64,000 bases of DNA, taken from the NCBI GenBank assembly GCA_963750535.1, contig CAVVRF010000028.1, forward strand, positions 248,001-312,000, in the 5' to 3' direction. The translations under genes were made by a program, and so were the position numbers. A model generated the notes under the pieces. The model worked only from the letters and a program-made list of their open reading frames with translations. It had not been told where the DNA came from and searched no databases. Shown one piece after another: positions 55,368 through 64,000 of this stretch (the first letter of the stretch is position 1; each line of letters starts with the position of its first letter). Source of the DNA: JAKFWF01 sp963750535 (GTDB lineage Bacteria; Pseudomonadota; Alphaproteobacteria; Rhizobiales; Hyphomicrobiaceae).

Positions 55368-56186
55368 ATGCCGAACGAGCTGATTGCCAACGCCCGCATG
55401 TATTCGGTCGCGCCTGGGGCAATTGCGGCCTGGAAGCGACTGTTCGCCTGGCTCGACGAGACCTCCGGCATCCGGTTGACGGTGATTGATCACGCGTTCC
55501 CGGCGCTACTGAACGACCTCTGGGCGCGACCGGACCTCGCGGCCACCTTCATGTGCGGCTGGCCGTGGCTGCGGCATGGCGCGACCCATCGGGTGGTTGC
55601 GGCGCCGGTTCCGGCCGCAGCCTATGCCAATGGGCGTCCGCAATATTGCACGCACTTCGTCGTCCACCGCGACAGCCCGTTCCAGCGCCTGGAGGACACC
55701 TTCGGGCACCGCTTCGCCTTTACCATCGCCGATAGCCACTCGGGCTACAATGCGCCGCGCCACCACCTGATGCGGTATCGCGGGCCGGACAAGCGTGCGC
55801 TGTTCAGCGAGATCGTCGGCCCGCTGACGACGCCGCGGCGGATGCTGGAGGCGATCTCGGAACGGCGCACCGACGTCGGACCGCTCGACAGTTTCGCTTA
55901 TGACCTGCTCTGCCGGCACGAACCGGCGCTTGCTGCGCAAACCCGCGTGATCGCCAGCACCGATCCGGTGCCGATCCCGGCAATCATGGCCTCGCGACAG
56001 GCGGCGGATGGCGTCGTCGAGACACTGCGCCGCACATTGCTGACGCTCGGGACGAGGCCGGAGCACGGCGTCTTGTGCGCCGACCTGTGCATCACCGGCT
56101 TCGCCGCGCTCGACCCGGCCACCTACGAGGTCGCCGAACGCTGGGCACACGAGGCGGAACGGGCCGGACTTGAGACGATTGCCTGA
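55368..56186 (+). CDS. PhnD-like substrate-binding-fold protein without signal peptide
   Basis: 272 residues. The type-2 periplasmic binding fold of the phosphate/phosphonate (PhnD) family is suggested by the N-terminal ANARMYSVAPGA, CGWPWLR, FTIADSHSGYNAPRHHL and VGPLDSFAYDLL. No signal peptide or lipobox is present, so it would stay in the cytosol, unusual for a transporter subunit. No ABC permease or ATPase is adjacent. It leads a three-gene group with a desaturase (22 bp downstream) and a cupin lyase-like protein. It may bind the compound those enzymes handle. Confidence 0.75.
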   Translation: MPNELIANARMYSVAPGAIAAWKRLFAWLDETSGIRLTVIDHAFPALLNDLWARPDLAATFMCGWPWLRHGATHRVVAAPVPAAAYANGRPQYCTHFVVHRDSPFQRLEDTFGHRFAFTIADSHSGYNAPRHHLMRYRGPDKRALFSEIVGPLTTPRRMLEAISERRTDVGPLDSFAYDLLCRHEPALAAQTRVIASTDPVPIPAIMASRQAADGVVETLRRTLLTLGTRPEHGVLCADLCITGFAALDPATYEVAERWAHEAERAGLETIA

Positions 56187-56208
56187 ATGACACTGGAAGT
56201 GGGGTGCG

Positions 56209-57157
56209 ATGCACGATGGCCTGATCGAGCTTGATGGGCACCGGCCGGCAATCGAGTGGCCAACCATGCTGCTCGCCGCCGCGATCTATGGCGGCTGGCT
56301 GTCACTCACCTATTGGCACGCCCTGATCCCGGTCTGGCTCCTGGCGCCGGCCGGCGCGTGGCTCGTATGCTGGCAATCGTCGCTGCAGCACGAGGTCCTG
56401 CACGGGCATCCAACCCGCCATGCCGCGCTCAATCGCGCGATCGGCTATCCGCCGCTGGCTCTGTGGCTGCCGTTCGACCGCTATCGCGCGCTGCATCTGC
56501 AGCATCACAACGATGACCGGCTGACCGATCCGCTCGATGATCCCGAAACGCGCTACCTGACGCCGGCGGACTGGCGGCGGCTGGGGGCGATCGGGCGCGG
56601 CCTCGTGCGAGCGCAGAGCACGCTTCTGGGCCGGCTGATCATCGGTCCGTTCTGGGCAAGCGGCTGCTTCTTGCGCAATGAGATGCGCGATGTCTTCGCG
56701 AACGTACCGGGGCGGCGGCGCCTGTGGGCCTGGCATCTGGTCGCGGTCGCGCTGATTGCGCTGTGGCTGCGCCAAGTCTGCGGCCTGAGCCTCTGGTTCT
56801 ATGCATTGGCCTTCGCCGCCGGCGGCACTTCGCTGATGCTGATCCGATCGTTCGCCGAGCATCGGGCCGACGCGGCCGTGATCAAGCGCACCGCGGTGGT
56901 CGAAGGCTCGGGGCCGCTCGCGCTGCTCTTTCTGTTCAACAATCTCCACGCCGCCCATCACGCGCGGCCGGGCCTGCCGTGGTACCGGCTGCCGGTGTTC
57001 TTCCGCGCCAACCGGACAGCTGTTTATCGACGCGGCGCGGGGCCCCTATTACGCCGGCTATCGCGACGTGTTCCGGCGGTTCCTGTTGCGGCCCCATGAC
57101 GCGCCGATCCATCCGCTCGGGCGCATACCATCGAGCAGCGCCGAAAGGGTTAGCTGA
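56209..57157 (+). CDS. Membrane fatty acid desaturase/hydroxylase family protein (frameshifted by +1)
   Basis: After removal of one base the protein is 315 residues. The di-iron histidine boxes are complete: LQHEVLHGHP, HLQHHND and NNLHAAHHARP, between four membrane helices. Near 57016 an extra base (GGACAG) shifts the frame. The corrected C-terminus reads QLFIDAARGPYYAGYRDVF and continues to the stop at 57157, 3 bp before the next gene. It would introduce a double bond or hydroxyl into a lipid or related substrate. Its tight link to a DMSP-lyase-like cupin is unusual. Confidence 0.85.
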
Positions 57158-57160
57158 GCC

Positions 57161-57760
57161 ATGACCGGGATCCTGGGGCAGATCGCCGAGCTCTACGAGG
57201 CAGATCCCGTCGCCTGCGATGGTCTGCTGCTCGAAGCCGCGCGGGAGCTTCGCCGTCAGGACGCGGTGCCGCCGGCCGCGGCGACGCCAGCCCGCTTGCC
57301 GGTATGCCGCCATTTGCCGGCGATTCTGGCTGCCGCACGGCGCGGGCCGCTCGCCGGAATTGCCGAGGGCTTCGCTGCGCTCGAGCCCGCCGCCAGGTGG
57401 CGCCAGAACCCCAACTATACCCGGTCGTCGGTTGGGCCGGCCTTTCTCGACAACTACGGCTACGTGGAAGTGGCGGGGCCGGCCGGACATTGGCCGAGCC
57501 ATCGGCTGGCGGTCGGGTTCCTGGTGCTCGGGCCCGGCGCGCACTATCCAGCGCATTGTCATCCGGCGGCCGAGGTATATCACGTGGTGTCGGGCGCCGC
57601 CGAATGGCGGCAGGCTGGCGGACCGTTCGCGATCAGGCCGCCCGGTGCATCGATCTACCACGCGCCGAACGTCGTGCACGAGACGCGAGCCGGCAGCGAG
57701 CCGCTGCTGGCGCTCTACTGCTGGATGGGTGACATCGAGGTCGCCGCGCGGCTCGTCTAA
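57161..57760 (+). CDS. DMSP lyase-like cupin protein
   Basis: 199 residues. An N-terminal helical part precedes a cupin. Motif 1 AHCHPAAEVYHVVSG fits HxH-x3-E-x6-G for metal binding. Motif 2 is RPPGASIYHAPNVVHE, followed by PLLALYCWMGD, the usual end of the DMSP lyase (DddL/Q/W-like) family. Those enzymes split dimethylsulfoniopropionate to DMS and acrylate. Many soil relatives may use other substrates, so the name gives a family, not an activity. It starts 3 bp after the desaturase gene and ends overlapping convergent hisD. Confidence 0.8.
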   Translation: MTGILGQIAELYEADPVACDGLLLEAARELRRQDAVPPAAATPARLPVCRHLPAILAAARRGPLAGIAEGFAALEPAARWRQNPNYTRSSVGPAFLDNYGYVEVAGPAGHWPSHRLAVGFLVLGPGAHYPAHCHPAAEVYHVVSGAAEWRQAGGPFAIRPPGASIYHAPNVVHETRAGSEPLLALYCWMGDIEVAARLV

Positions 57761-59051
57761 GGTTTCAGTCGCACTTCGATCGAGCGCCGATGAGCCTCGA
57801 GACCCTCGGCACGGGCGAGCGTCATCGCCGCCGGCGCCAGCGCCTGCAGCGCCGAGGCGGAGAGCTTGAGAATCGACGTGCGCTTCATGAAATCGAGCGT
57901 GCCGAGGCCGGAGGAGAAGCGGGCGCTGCGGGCGGTCGGCAGCACATGGTTCGAGCCTGCGACGTAGTCGCCGATCACTTCCGGGGTGTGCGCGCCGAGG
58001 AAGATCGCGCCGGCATTGCGGATGCGTCCGGCCAGTGCCTCCGGATCGGCGGTCGCGATTTCCAGGTGCTCGGCCGCGATGCGATTGGCCAGCGCCGGCG
58101 CCTCCTCGAGCGAGCGCAGGACGATCGTGGCGCCGAACGTGCTCCAGCTGTCGCCGGCGATATTGCCGCGTGGCAGCACCGAAAGCTGGCGTGTGACCGC
58201 CGCTTCGACGGCGTCCGCCAGGCCTTCGTCGTCGGTCATCAGGATCGCCTGCGCCGCGGTGTCGTGCTCGGCCTGAGCCAGCAGATCGGCGGCGATCCAA
58301 TCCGGATTGTTGTCGCGATCGGCGATGACGAGCACCTCGGACGGCCCGGCGATCGAATCGATGCCGACGGTGCCGAAAACCTGCCGCTTGGCGGCGGCGA
58401 CGTAGGCGTTGCCGGGACCGACGATCTTGGCGACGGGTGCGATGCTCGAGGTGCCGTAGGCAAGCGCGGCGATCGCCTGCGCGCCGCCGACACGGTAGAT
58501 CTCCTCGACACCGGCGATGCGCGCGGCGGCCAGCACCTGCGGATTGAGCTCGCCCCTGGGCGATGGCACCACCATCACGATCCGCGGCACGCCGGCAACC
58601 TTGGCGGGCACCGCGTTCATCAGCACCGAGCTCGGATAGGATGCAAGTCCGCCGGGCACGTAGAGCCCGACCGAATTCGACCGCCGTCCAGCGCGAGCCG
58701 AGCGTGGCGCCGACGGCGTCGACGTAGCTGTCGTCGCCCGGCAACTGGCGGCGATGATGCGCCTCGATCCGCTCGCGGGCGAAGCGGAGCGCGGCGAGCG
58801 TTTCGGCCGGGCAGGCGGCGACGGCGCGGTCGATCTCGGCCGCCGACACCCGCAGCGTCGCCGGCGTCAGATGGAGGTTGTCGAACTCTGGCGGTCAGCT
58901 CGATCACCGCGGCGTCGCCACGGGCGCGAACATCGGCAACGATCTGGCGGACCGCCGCGTCGACGTCTTCCGAGATCTCGCGCTTGTGCGCCAGGAACCC
59001 GGCAAAGCGGTTTTCGAAATCGCGCGACGTCGTACTGAGCCGCATCGGCAT
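57757..59051 (-). CDS. hisD: Histidinol dehydrogenase (two +1 frameshifts)
   Basis: The last two steps of histidine synthesis. Three frames must be joined. An N-terminal piece (MPMRLSTTSRDFENRF to ELTAR) is broken near 58887, a middle piece (VSAAEIDRAVAACPAETL to RWTAVE) is broken near 58676, and the rest runs from VGLYVPGGLASYPSS to the stop. It includes KIVGPGNAYVAAAK, SIAGPSEVLVIAD and QAEHD. Deleting one base at each site gives 430 residues, the normal size. Since every domain is conserved, two independent sequencing insertions are likelier than a pseudogene. The start lies 5 bp after the DUF2948 gene. Confidence 0.88.
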
Positions 59052-59056
59052 GACGC

Positions 59057-59536
59057 TCACTCCGGCTTCGAATTCGGGGCAGCGGCGTCGCCATGCGCCG
59101 GTTTGGCCTTGGCCGCCCAGGCGGCGCCGAGGTCCTTCAGCTCGACTTCGAGGCACTCGACCTCGAGGCGGATCGCGGCGCCGCCGGCGCATATGATCGT
59201 CACATTGCCGGCGGGCGGGGACGTCTCGGCGAATTGCAACGCGAGGATGCAGAGCGTGCGCCGCTTGTCGTTGAGGTCGATGCCGCTCACCTGGGCGCCG
59301 AGCACTCGCTCGAAGCGCAGGGCGGCGCGGTGTCGCAGGTACTGCTTGTCGCCGCCGGCACCGGCTTCGGCCCTGGCTGCCGCTCCCCAGTCGAAGCGAT
59401 TGGTGATGGCGGCGAACCGGCGCTCCGCGGGCAGGTAGGCCATATCCGCCACCTGCAGCACGGCATCTTGCATATGGGCCGAGAGGATCGACAGATCCTC
59501 GCTATCGAGCGCAATGAGCTTCAGGGTTTCTGACAC
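59057..59536 (-). CDS. DUF2948 family protein
   Basis: 159 residues from a GTG at 59536 (VSETLKLIALDSEDL). The family pattern includes ISAHMQDA-like LSAHMQDAVLQVADMAYLP, RRFAAITNRFDW and LRFERVLGAQ. The function is unknown. It is consistently found just upstream of hisD in alphaproteobacteria, as here, with 5 bp between them. The longer frame to 59602 adds residues overlapping a hairpin and is unlikely. Confidence 0.85.
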   Translation of the reverse strand: MSETLKLIALDSEDLSILSAHMQDAVLQVADMAYLPAERRFAAITNRFDWGAAARAEAGAGGDKQYLRHRAALRFERVLGAQVSGIDLNDKRRTLCILALQFAETSPPAGNVTIICAGGAAIRLEVECLEVELKDLGAAWAAKAKPAHGDAAAPNSKPE

Positions 59537-59579
59537 GACCGGGACCACTGGGTTGAGCGGCACAGTGCTAGCGCAAATA

Positions 59580-59625
59580 CTGAAACGGGGCAGGTGACGC
59601 AACGCATCCCTGCCCCGACTTTCAG
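59580..59625 (-). terminator. Terminator-like inverted repeat after the DEAD-box helicase gene
   Basis: CGGGGCAGG pairs with CCTGCCCCG around a 14-nt loop, and CTGAAA/TTTCAG extend the stem outside a 2-base bulge. On the leftward strand the core stem is followed by TTTCAG. It separates the helicase gene from DUF2948-hisD. Confidence 0.6.
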
Positions 59626-59642
59626 GCTAACTCCCGATCGGA

Positions 59643-61244
59643 TCAATACGCCTTGCGGCCATCACGGCGATCACCGCCGGCGGGCCGGCGATCCTGATCA
59701 CGACCTTCCGGCCGGCGTGCCTGGTGCTGACCGGCTTTGTGGGCCGCGCCGCGGCTTGGACGGGCAAGGAAGGCGACGTTGCCGAGATCGCCGTTGTGGC
59801 GGCCGTGCTCGGTCGGCCGTGCACGCTCGGTGCGGGCCGGACGCTCGGCCGGGCGATCCTGATCGAGCGGCGGACGCCAGGACGAGCGGTGCTCGGCGGC
59901 CGCGTGCGGGCGATGGCCTTCGGCACGATGGCCGTCGGAATGCTGGCTCGGGCGGTCGTTGCGGCGCTCGCTGCCACGTTCGCCGGCGCGGAAGCCGCCG
60001 CTGCCGCGGTTACCGCCGTTGCGATGCTCGGGCCGTCCACCACGCTCGCCACCACCACGGCGGCCGTCGCTGCGCTCGTCGGAGCGCGCCGAGGCGGCGT
60101 CGGCTGCGAGCGACGCGTCATTGCGACGGTCGGTCGACGGAATGGTCTGGCGGGTGAGCCGCTCGATGTCGCGCAGGAGCCCGCGCTCGTCATTGGCGCA
60201 GAGCGACACCGCGATGCCTTCCGCGCCGGCGCGAGCCGTGCGTCCGATGCGGTGGACATAGGCTTCCGGCACGTTCGGCATCTCGAAATTGACCACATGC
60301 GTCACGAGGTCGATGTCGATGCCGCGTGCTGCAATATCCGTCGCAATAAGCCCGCGGATCTTGCCGGCCTTGAAGGCCGCGAGCGCTTCCTCGCGCTGGC
60401 GCTGGCTCTTGTTGCCGTGGATCGCGGCGACCTTGACGCCGGCGCGGTCGAGATGCTGGGCAACCTTGTCGGCGCCGCGCTTGGTGCGGGTGAAGACCAA
60501 TGTGCGCGACATTGCCGGATCGGCGAACAGCTCGGTCAGCAGTGCCCGCTTCTTGCCCGGCTCGACCAGGATCACGCTCTGCGAGACGCGCTCGGCGGTG
60601 GTCGCGACGGGGGCGACGGAAACCTTCGCCGGATTGATCAGCAGCTCGTCGGCAAGGCGGCCGATCTCCTTCGGCATGGTGGCCGAGAAGAACAGGTTCT
60701 GCCGGCGTGCCGCCAGCTTCTGCACGATGCGGCGGATCGGCACGACGAAGCCCAGGTCGAGCATCTGGTCGGCCTCGTCGAGCACGAAGATCTCGGTGCC
60801 CTCGAGCTGGACATTGCGCTCCATCATGTGGTCGATGAGGCGGCCGGGCGTGGCGACTAGAACATCGACGCCGGGGGCCATCGCCTGGATCTGCGGCCGA
60901 TGGGCGACGCCGCCGAACACGACGGCGACCTTCATGCCCATATGCCGGCCATAGGTGCGGAAGCTCTCGGCGATCTGCGAGGCGAGCTCGCGGGTCGGCG
61001 ACAGGATGAGCGTGCGGCAACCCTTGCGCAGCGGCGCCTTACGGTCAGCGGCAAGCCGATGCATGATCGGCAGCGCGAAGGCCGCGGTCTTGCCGGTGCC
61101 GGTCTGGGCGATGCCCAGCAGGTCGCGGCCGGCCATCACGTGAGGGATCGCCTGGGACTGGATCGGGGTTGGAGTGGAGTAGCCTTCGCCTTCAAGGGCT
61201 TTGAGGAGGGCCGGGTTGAGATTGAGTTCAGTAAATTTCGTCAA
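59643..61244 (-). CDS. DEAD-box RNA helicase, RhlE-like
   Basis: 533 residues from a TTG at 61244 that follows AGGAAAG and gives the family start (M)TKFTELNLNPALLKAL. A GTG at 61268 is the alternative. Motifs in order: Q-motif PTPIQSQAIP, AQTGTGKT, PTRELASQI, VLDEADQM, FFSATMP and HRIGRTARAG. From about residue 385 a disordered tail rich in Arg, Gly, Ser and Asp (GGGERGGRPEHRNGG) binds RNA nonspecifically. Such proteins unwind RNA in ribosome assembly and in the cold. About 260 bp upstream of it are non-coding and may be its leader. Confidence 0.93.
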   Translation of the reverse strand: MTKFTELNLNPALLKALEGEGYSTPTPIQSQAIPHVMAGRDLLGIAQTGTGKTAAFALPIMHRLAADRKAPLRKGCRTLILSPTRELASQIAESFRTYGRHMGMKVAVVFGGVAHRPQIQAMAPGVDVLVATPGRLIDHMMERNVQLEGTEIFVLDEADQMLDLGFVVPIRRIVQKLAARRQNLFFSATMPKEIGRLADELLINPAKVSVAPVATTAERVSQSVILVEPGKKRALLTELFADPAMSRTLVFTRTKRGADKVAQHLDRAGVKVAAIHGNKSQRQREEALAAFKAGKIRGLIATDIAARGIDIDLVTHVVNFEMPNVPEAYVHRIGRTARAGAEGIAVSLCANDERGLLRDIERLTRQTIPSTDRRNDASLAADAASARSDERSDGRRGGGERGGRPEHRNGGNRGSGGFRAGERGSERRNDRPSQHSDGHRAEGHRPHAAAEHRSSWRPPLDQDRPAERPARTERARPTEHGRHNGDLGNVAFLARPSRGAAHKAGQHQARRPEGRDQDRRPAGGDRRDGRKAY

Positions 61245-61504
61245 CTGTGGATTCTTTCCTGGTACCACGCACGGGGCCGGATAGGCACAAATGAGCCATT
61301 GTCCGGCAGGTCGCTATGACCGGCGCGGTTCTGCTGGGTGACACCCCGCGTGGCCTGGGAGTCGGGTGTAGGTAGAGCTTATGAGGGCGCTCAACAGGAA
61401 ACTGCGCGGGGCACGGTTGAACGGTACGAGGACCGGAACCAGGTGCGCAGTCTTTCACGCGGCTGGAGCGCCGAAAATCACCGATTGATTCGGCGACGGA
61501 CCAG

Positions 61505-61738
61505 TCAGTCCCATGTTGCATTGCACAAGTCAAGCGGTTTTGGCGCCGCGGCCTCGCGCGGGGCTACTGCTTTGCGTCCGGCTCGGCTGACTTCGGAGCC
61601 GCCAGCTTGGGCTTCTCGGCGAGGGGCCGATTTGCGCTTGCGCAGGTTGGCGCGCAGCGCTTCGGCCAAGCGCTCGTCGCGGGTCTTTTCACGGCCGGAC
61701 TTGCCGTCAGGGCCCTTGGTCACAGCGGTGCGCTCCAT
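61505..61738 (-). CDS. Small basic conserved-looking protein of unknown function
   Basis: 77 residues from an ATG at 61738. The core GREKTRDERLAEALRANLRKRK is amphipathic and strongly basic, and the tail is alanine- and proline-rich. I recall similar small alphaproteobacterial proteins with a RLAEALRANLRKRK core but cannot name a family. No signal peptide is present. The reading frame is open far upstream, but that part overlaps the next gene antisense and is not credible. Confidence 0.5.
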   Translation of the reverse strand: MERTAVTKGPDGKSGREKTRDERLAEALRANLRKRKSAPRREAQAGGSEVSRAGRKAVAPREAAAPKPLDLCNATWD

Positions 61739-61860
61739 GATGCCGCGATCGCGGGCGTCACGACCGGGCAAACAGCATCGAATGACGAATATTAGCACGG
61801 GGCGCAGCCGGCACCATAGCCGCAAGAATGGCGTTGCGGGGCGACGTTCGGGCGCCCCGG

Positions 61861-63213
61861 TCAGGCCTTGACGATCCGGTCGTTCGACAATTGCCTGCGT
61901 CCGAAGGCGTTGCGGGTGTCGATGATCAGGCGCGCGTGCTCGGCGAGCAGCGGGTAGTCGACGGCGTCGTGGTCGGTGGCGACCAGCACCGCGTCGTACT
62001 CGGCCAGCCCGCGCGCATCGAGGGCCACCGAGCGGCGCCCCTCGAATGCGGCATACTCGCGCGTCGGTGGAATGATCGGCACGTGCGGATCGTGGTAGTC
62101 GAACCGGCTGCCGCGCTTCTCGATCAGCTCCATCAGCTTGAGCGACGGGCTCTCCCTGATATCGGACACGTTCTTCTTGTAGGCGAGGCCGATCAGCAGG
62201 ATGCGTGCCTGGCCGAGACTTAGCCCGAGGCGCGTGTCGATGGCCTCCTCGAGACGCCGCACGACGTAGCGCGGCATCGACATGTTGATCTCGCCCGCCA
62301 GCTCGATGAAGCGGGTCGGCACCTCGTATTCCCGCGACTTCCAGGTGAGGTAGAAGGGATCGATCGGGATGCAGTGCCCGCCAAGCCCCGGTCCGGGGTA
62401 GAACGGCATGTAGCCGAACGGCTTCGTCTTGGCCGCCTCGATCACTTCCCACACGTCGATGCCCATCGCGTCGTAGACGATCTTGAGCTCGTTCACGAGG
62501 GCGATATTCACCGCACGGAAGATGTTCTCGGTGATCTTCACCGCTTCGGCCACGGCCGGCGACGACACCGGCACCACGTGCTTCACGACGGCACCGTAGA
62601 ACGCGACCATCAGCCGCTGCGCGTCGGGCCCGTCGCCGGCCACCACCTTCGGGATTGTGACCGTCGCGAAGTCGCGATTGCCCGGATCCTCGCGCTCCGG
62701 CGAGAAGCCGAGGAAGAAGTCGCGCCCGCAGACCAGGCCGCCGCTCTCCAGTATCGGGCGCACGACCTCGTCGGTGGTGCCGGGGTAGGTGGTCGATTCG
62801 AGGATTACCAGCTGCCCGCGGCGCAGGCTCGCCGCGATCGTCGCGCAGGTCCGCTCGATGTAGGACATGTCGGGCTCGCGCTGCCGGGTGAGCGGGGTCG
62901 GGACGCAGATGACGATGACGTCGCAGGCGGCGAGCCGCGACATGTCGGTGGTCGCGGTGAAGCTGCCTGATGCCACCAGGGCGGCGAGTTCACTGCTGGC
63001 GACCGCATCGATATAGGACTGCCCGGCGTTCAGCAGCGGCGGCTTCGATGGATCGATGTCGAAGCCGATCGTCCGCAGGCCCGCCCTGGCGATCGCCACG
63101 GCGAGCGGCAGGCCGACGTAGCCGAGCCCGATGACGCCGGCAACCGCCGTGCGACTTTCTATGCGGTCGAGCAGCTCGCTGGTCGCCGCATCAGCGCCGC
63201 CGGTCTCGATCAT
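61861..63213 (-). CDS. Nucleotide-sugar dehydrogenase (UDP-GlcNAc/UDP-Glc 6-dehydrogenase family, WbpA/TviB-like)
   Basis: 450 residues from the ATG at 63213. The NAD fold begins VIGLGYVGLPLAVAIA. The catalytic cysteine is in GGHCIPIDPFYL, preceded by GPGLGGHC, and ESTTYPGTTDEVV and GLAYKKNVSDIRESPS are typical of the UDP-N-acetyl-sugar branch. It oxidises C6 of a UDP-sugar to the uronic acid in two NAD-dependent steps for a capsule or O-antigen. With the neighbouring rfbA fragment it marks the start of a surface-polysaccharide locus continuing beyond 64 kb. Confidence 0.92.
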   Translation of the reverse strand: MIETGGADAATSELLDRIESRTAVAGVIGLGYVGLPLAVAIARAGLRTIGFDIDPSKPPLLNAGQSYIDAVASSELAALVASGSFTATTDMSRLAACDVIVICVPTPLTRQREPDMSYIERTCATIAASLRRGQLVILESTTYPGTTDEVVRPILESGGLVCGRDFFLGFSPEREDPGNRDFATVTIPKVVAGDGPDAQRLMVAFYGAVVKHVVPVSSPAVAEAVKITENIFRAVNIALVNELKIVYDAMGIDVWEVIEAAKTKPFGYMPFYPGPGLGGHCIPIDPFYLTWKSREYEVPTRFIELAGEINMSMPRYVVRRLEEAIDTRLGLSLGQARILLIGLAYKKNVSDIRESPSLKLMELIEKRGSRFDYHDPHVPIIPPTREYAAFEGRRSVALDARGLAEYDAVLVATDHDAVDYPLLAEHARLIIDTRNAFGRRQLSNDRIVKA

Positions 63214-63385
63214 GATTGGATTCCCGATGCGATGTTGCAGCAATACTCGGCGCCGGCTCCGGATCGCCGGCAATGCGGGCCGCGAATATCGCACGGAGCA
63301 GCGCACTTGGCACGCGGCGACAGCGCGGTTTGCAGCGGGCGGCAGGCCTCACGTGCAGCCGGCGGCTCGCCGGTTGGCCGGCCTG

Positions 63386-64000
63386 TCAGGCCAAGTCGGC
63401 CGCCACGCGGCGAACATAGGCAGCGTAATCGGATTTGCCGAGCCGGCCCAGCCACGGCTCCATCTGCTTGACGGTGGTGAAGCCGTAGCGCAGGGCGATT
63501 TCCTCGGGGCAGGAGATCTTCATGCCCTGCCGGCGCTCGAGCGTGGCCACGAACTGCGCGGCTTCGAGCAGGGAATCGTAGGTGCCGGTGTCGAGCCAGG
63601 CAAAGCCGCGGCCCATGCGCTCGACGTTCAGCTTGCCGGCCTCGAGATAGCAGCGGTTGACATCGGTGATCTCGAGCTCGCCGCGCGCCGACGGCTTGAT
63701 CGCGGCGGCGTGGCGCAGCACCTCGTTGTCGTAGAAGTAGAGCCCCGTCACCGCCCAGTTCGACTTCGGCGCCTTCGGCTTCTCCTCGAGGCTCGTTGCC
63801 TTGCCGCCGGCATCGAACGCGACGACGCCGTAGCGCTGCGGGTCGGCGACCTCGTAGGCGAACACCGTGGCGCCGGTCGCGCTGGCCGCGCGCCGCATGC
63901 AGCATCTTGGGCAGGTCGTGCCCGAAGAAGATGTTGTCGCCAAGGACCAGTGCACAGTGATCCTTGCCGACGAAATCGGCGCCGATGATGAAGGCCTGCG
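63386..64000 (-). CDS. rfbA: Glucose-1-phosphate thymidylyltransferase, 5' part outside window (frameshifted by +1)
   Basis: The C-terminal two thirds of the enzyme are present and the start lies beyond 64000. DHCALVLGDNIFFGHDLPKML, split around GDNIFFG, and ATVFAYEVADPQRYGVV, FYDNEV, ARGELEITDVN and GFAWLDTGTYDSLLEA are RmlA signatures. Near 63885-63896 an extra base within a GC-rich run separates LPKMLHAAR from ASATGATVF. It makes dTDP-glucose for rhamnose and related sugars. The gap to the dehydrogenase gene (63214-63385) shows nothing. Confidence 0.9.
   Translation of the reverse strand, partial: RRPSSSAPISSARITVHWSLATTSSSGTTCPRCCMRRAASATGATVFAYEVADPQRYGVVAFDAGGKATSLEEKPKAPKSNWAVTGLYFYDNEVLRHAAAIKPSARGELEITDVNRCYLEAGKLNVERMGRGFAWLDTGTYDSLLEAAQFVATLERRQGMKISCPEEIALRYGFTTVKQMEPWLGRLGKSDYAAYVRRVAADLA

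Noticed and set aside
57757..59051. hisD as a true pseudogene
   Set aside because: All catalytic segments are conserved and exactly two single-base deletions restore a normal-length protein; the same +1 error type occurs elsewhere in the window.

Overview
The window is chromosomal DNA of a high-GC alphaproteobacterium that I cannot place to genus. The evidence is gene content and order. Positions 8351-30430 carry pckA, chvI, chvG, a short hprK, a mannose-type EIIA, ptsH, ahcY, a DivL-type pseudo-kinase, a tsaE-amgK fusion, a murU-like gene, addB, addA and trxA. As I recall, this is close to the arrangement in Agrobacterium and its relatives. RegB/RegA, an intracellular PHA depolymerase, MmcB and the DUF2948-hisD pair fit the same class. 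No rRNA, tRNA, CRISPR array, prophage or intact insertion sequence was found.

Layout. 1-5.9 kb: an Aas-like MFS/acyltransferase/acyl-ACP ligase fusion that runs off the left edge, a YihU-like reductase, and an orphan CHASE2 protein with a small proline-rich exported protein. 5.9-10.6 kb: a redoxin with a His/Cys-rich tail, pyrE, a fasciclin protein, pckA and a PNPOx-fold protein. 10.8-14.8 kb: ChvGI plus the regulatory PTS proteins. 14.9-16.4 kb: a lone TadG-like VWA protein behind an AT-rich stretch. 16.8-30.4 kb: ahcY, then a tightly packed block for cell-cycle signalling, tRNA modification and wall recycling, and double-strand break repair, ending in trxA. 30.5-37.1 kb: an SMP-30 protein, a small membrane protein, a class A PBP, a YgjP-type metallopeptidase and PhaZ. 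37.1-40.1 kb: a SCO homologue without its copper ligands, divergent from regB-regA. 40.2-44.1 kb: mmcB, divergent from a Lon-like ATPase/protease that overlaps an unknown gene. 44.1-48.8 kb: an AhpD-like protein and a four-gene aminotransferase/ureohydrolase cluster. 48.9-53.6 kb: a hydrolase, a glycosyltransferase, then infC-rpmI-rplT-pheS with no pheT. 53.7-57.8 kb: a membrane protein, ppk2, and a PhnD-like / desaturase / DMSP-lyase-like cupin group. 57.8-64 kb: frameshifted hisD with DUF2948, a DEAD-box helicase, a small basic protein, a nucleotide-sugar dehydrogenase and a partial rfbA.

Six positions in five otherwise well-conserved genes need removal of exactly one base to restore the reading frame. 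All errors have the same direction, which points to sequencing or assembly error rather than gene decay, so these genes are annotated as intact but frameshifted. The most distinctive signals are the ligand-less SCO protein next to regBA, the tyrosine-for-histidine DivL kinase, the probable ATC start codon of infC, a twin-operator promoter upstream of the Aas-like gene, the Lon-like protease with its overlapping partner, and the cupin/desaturase/PhnD-like gene group.
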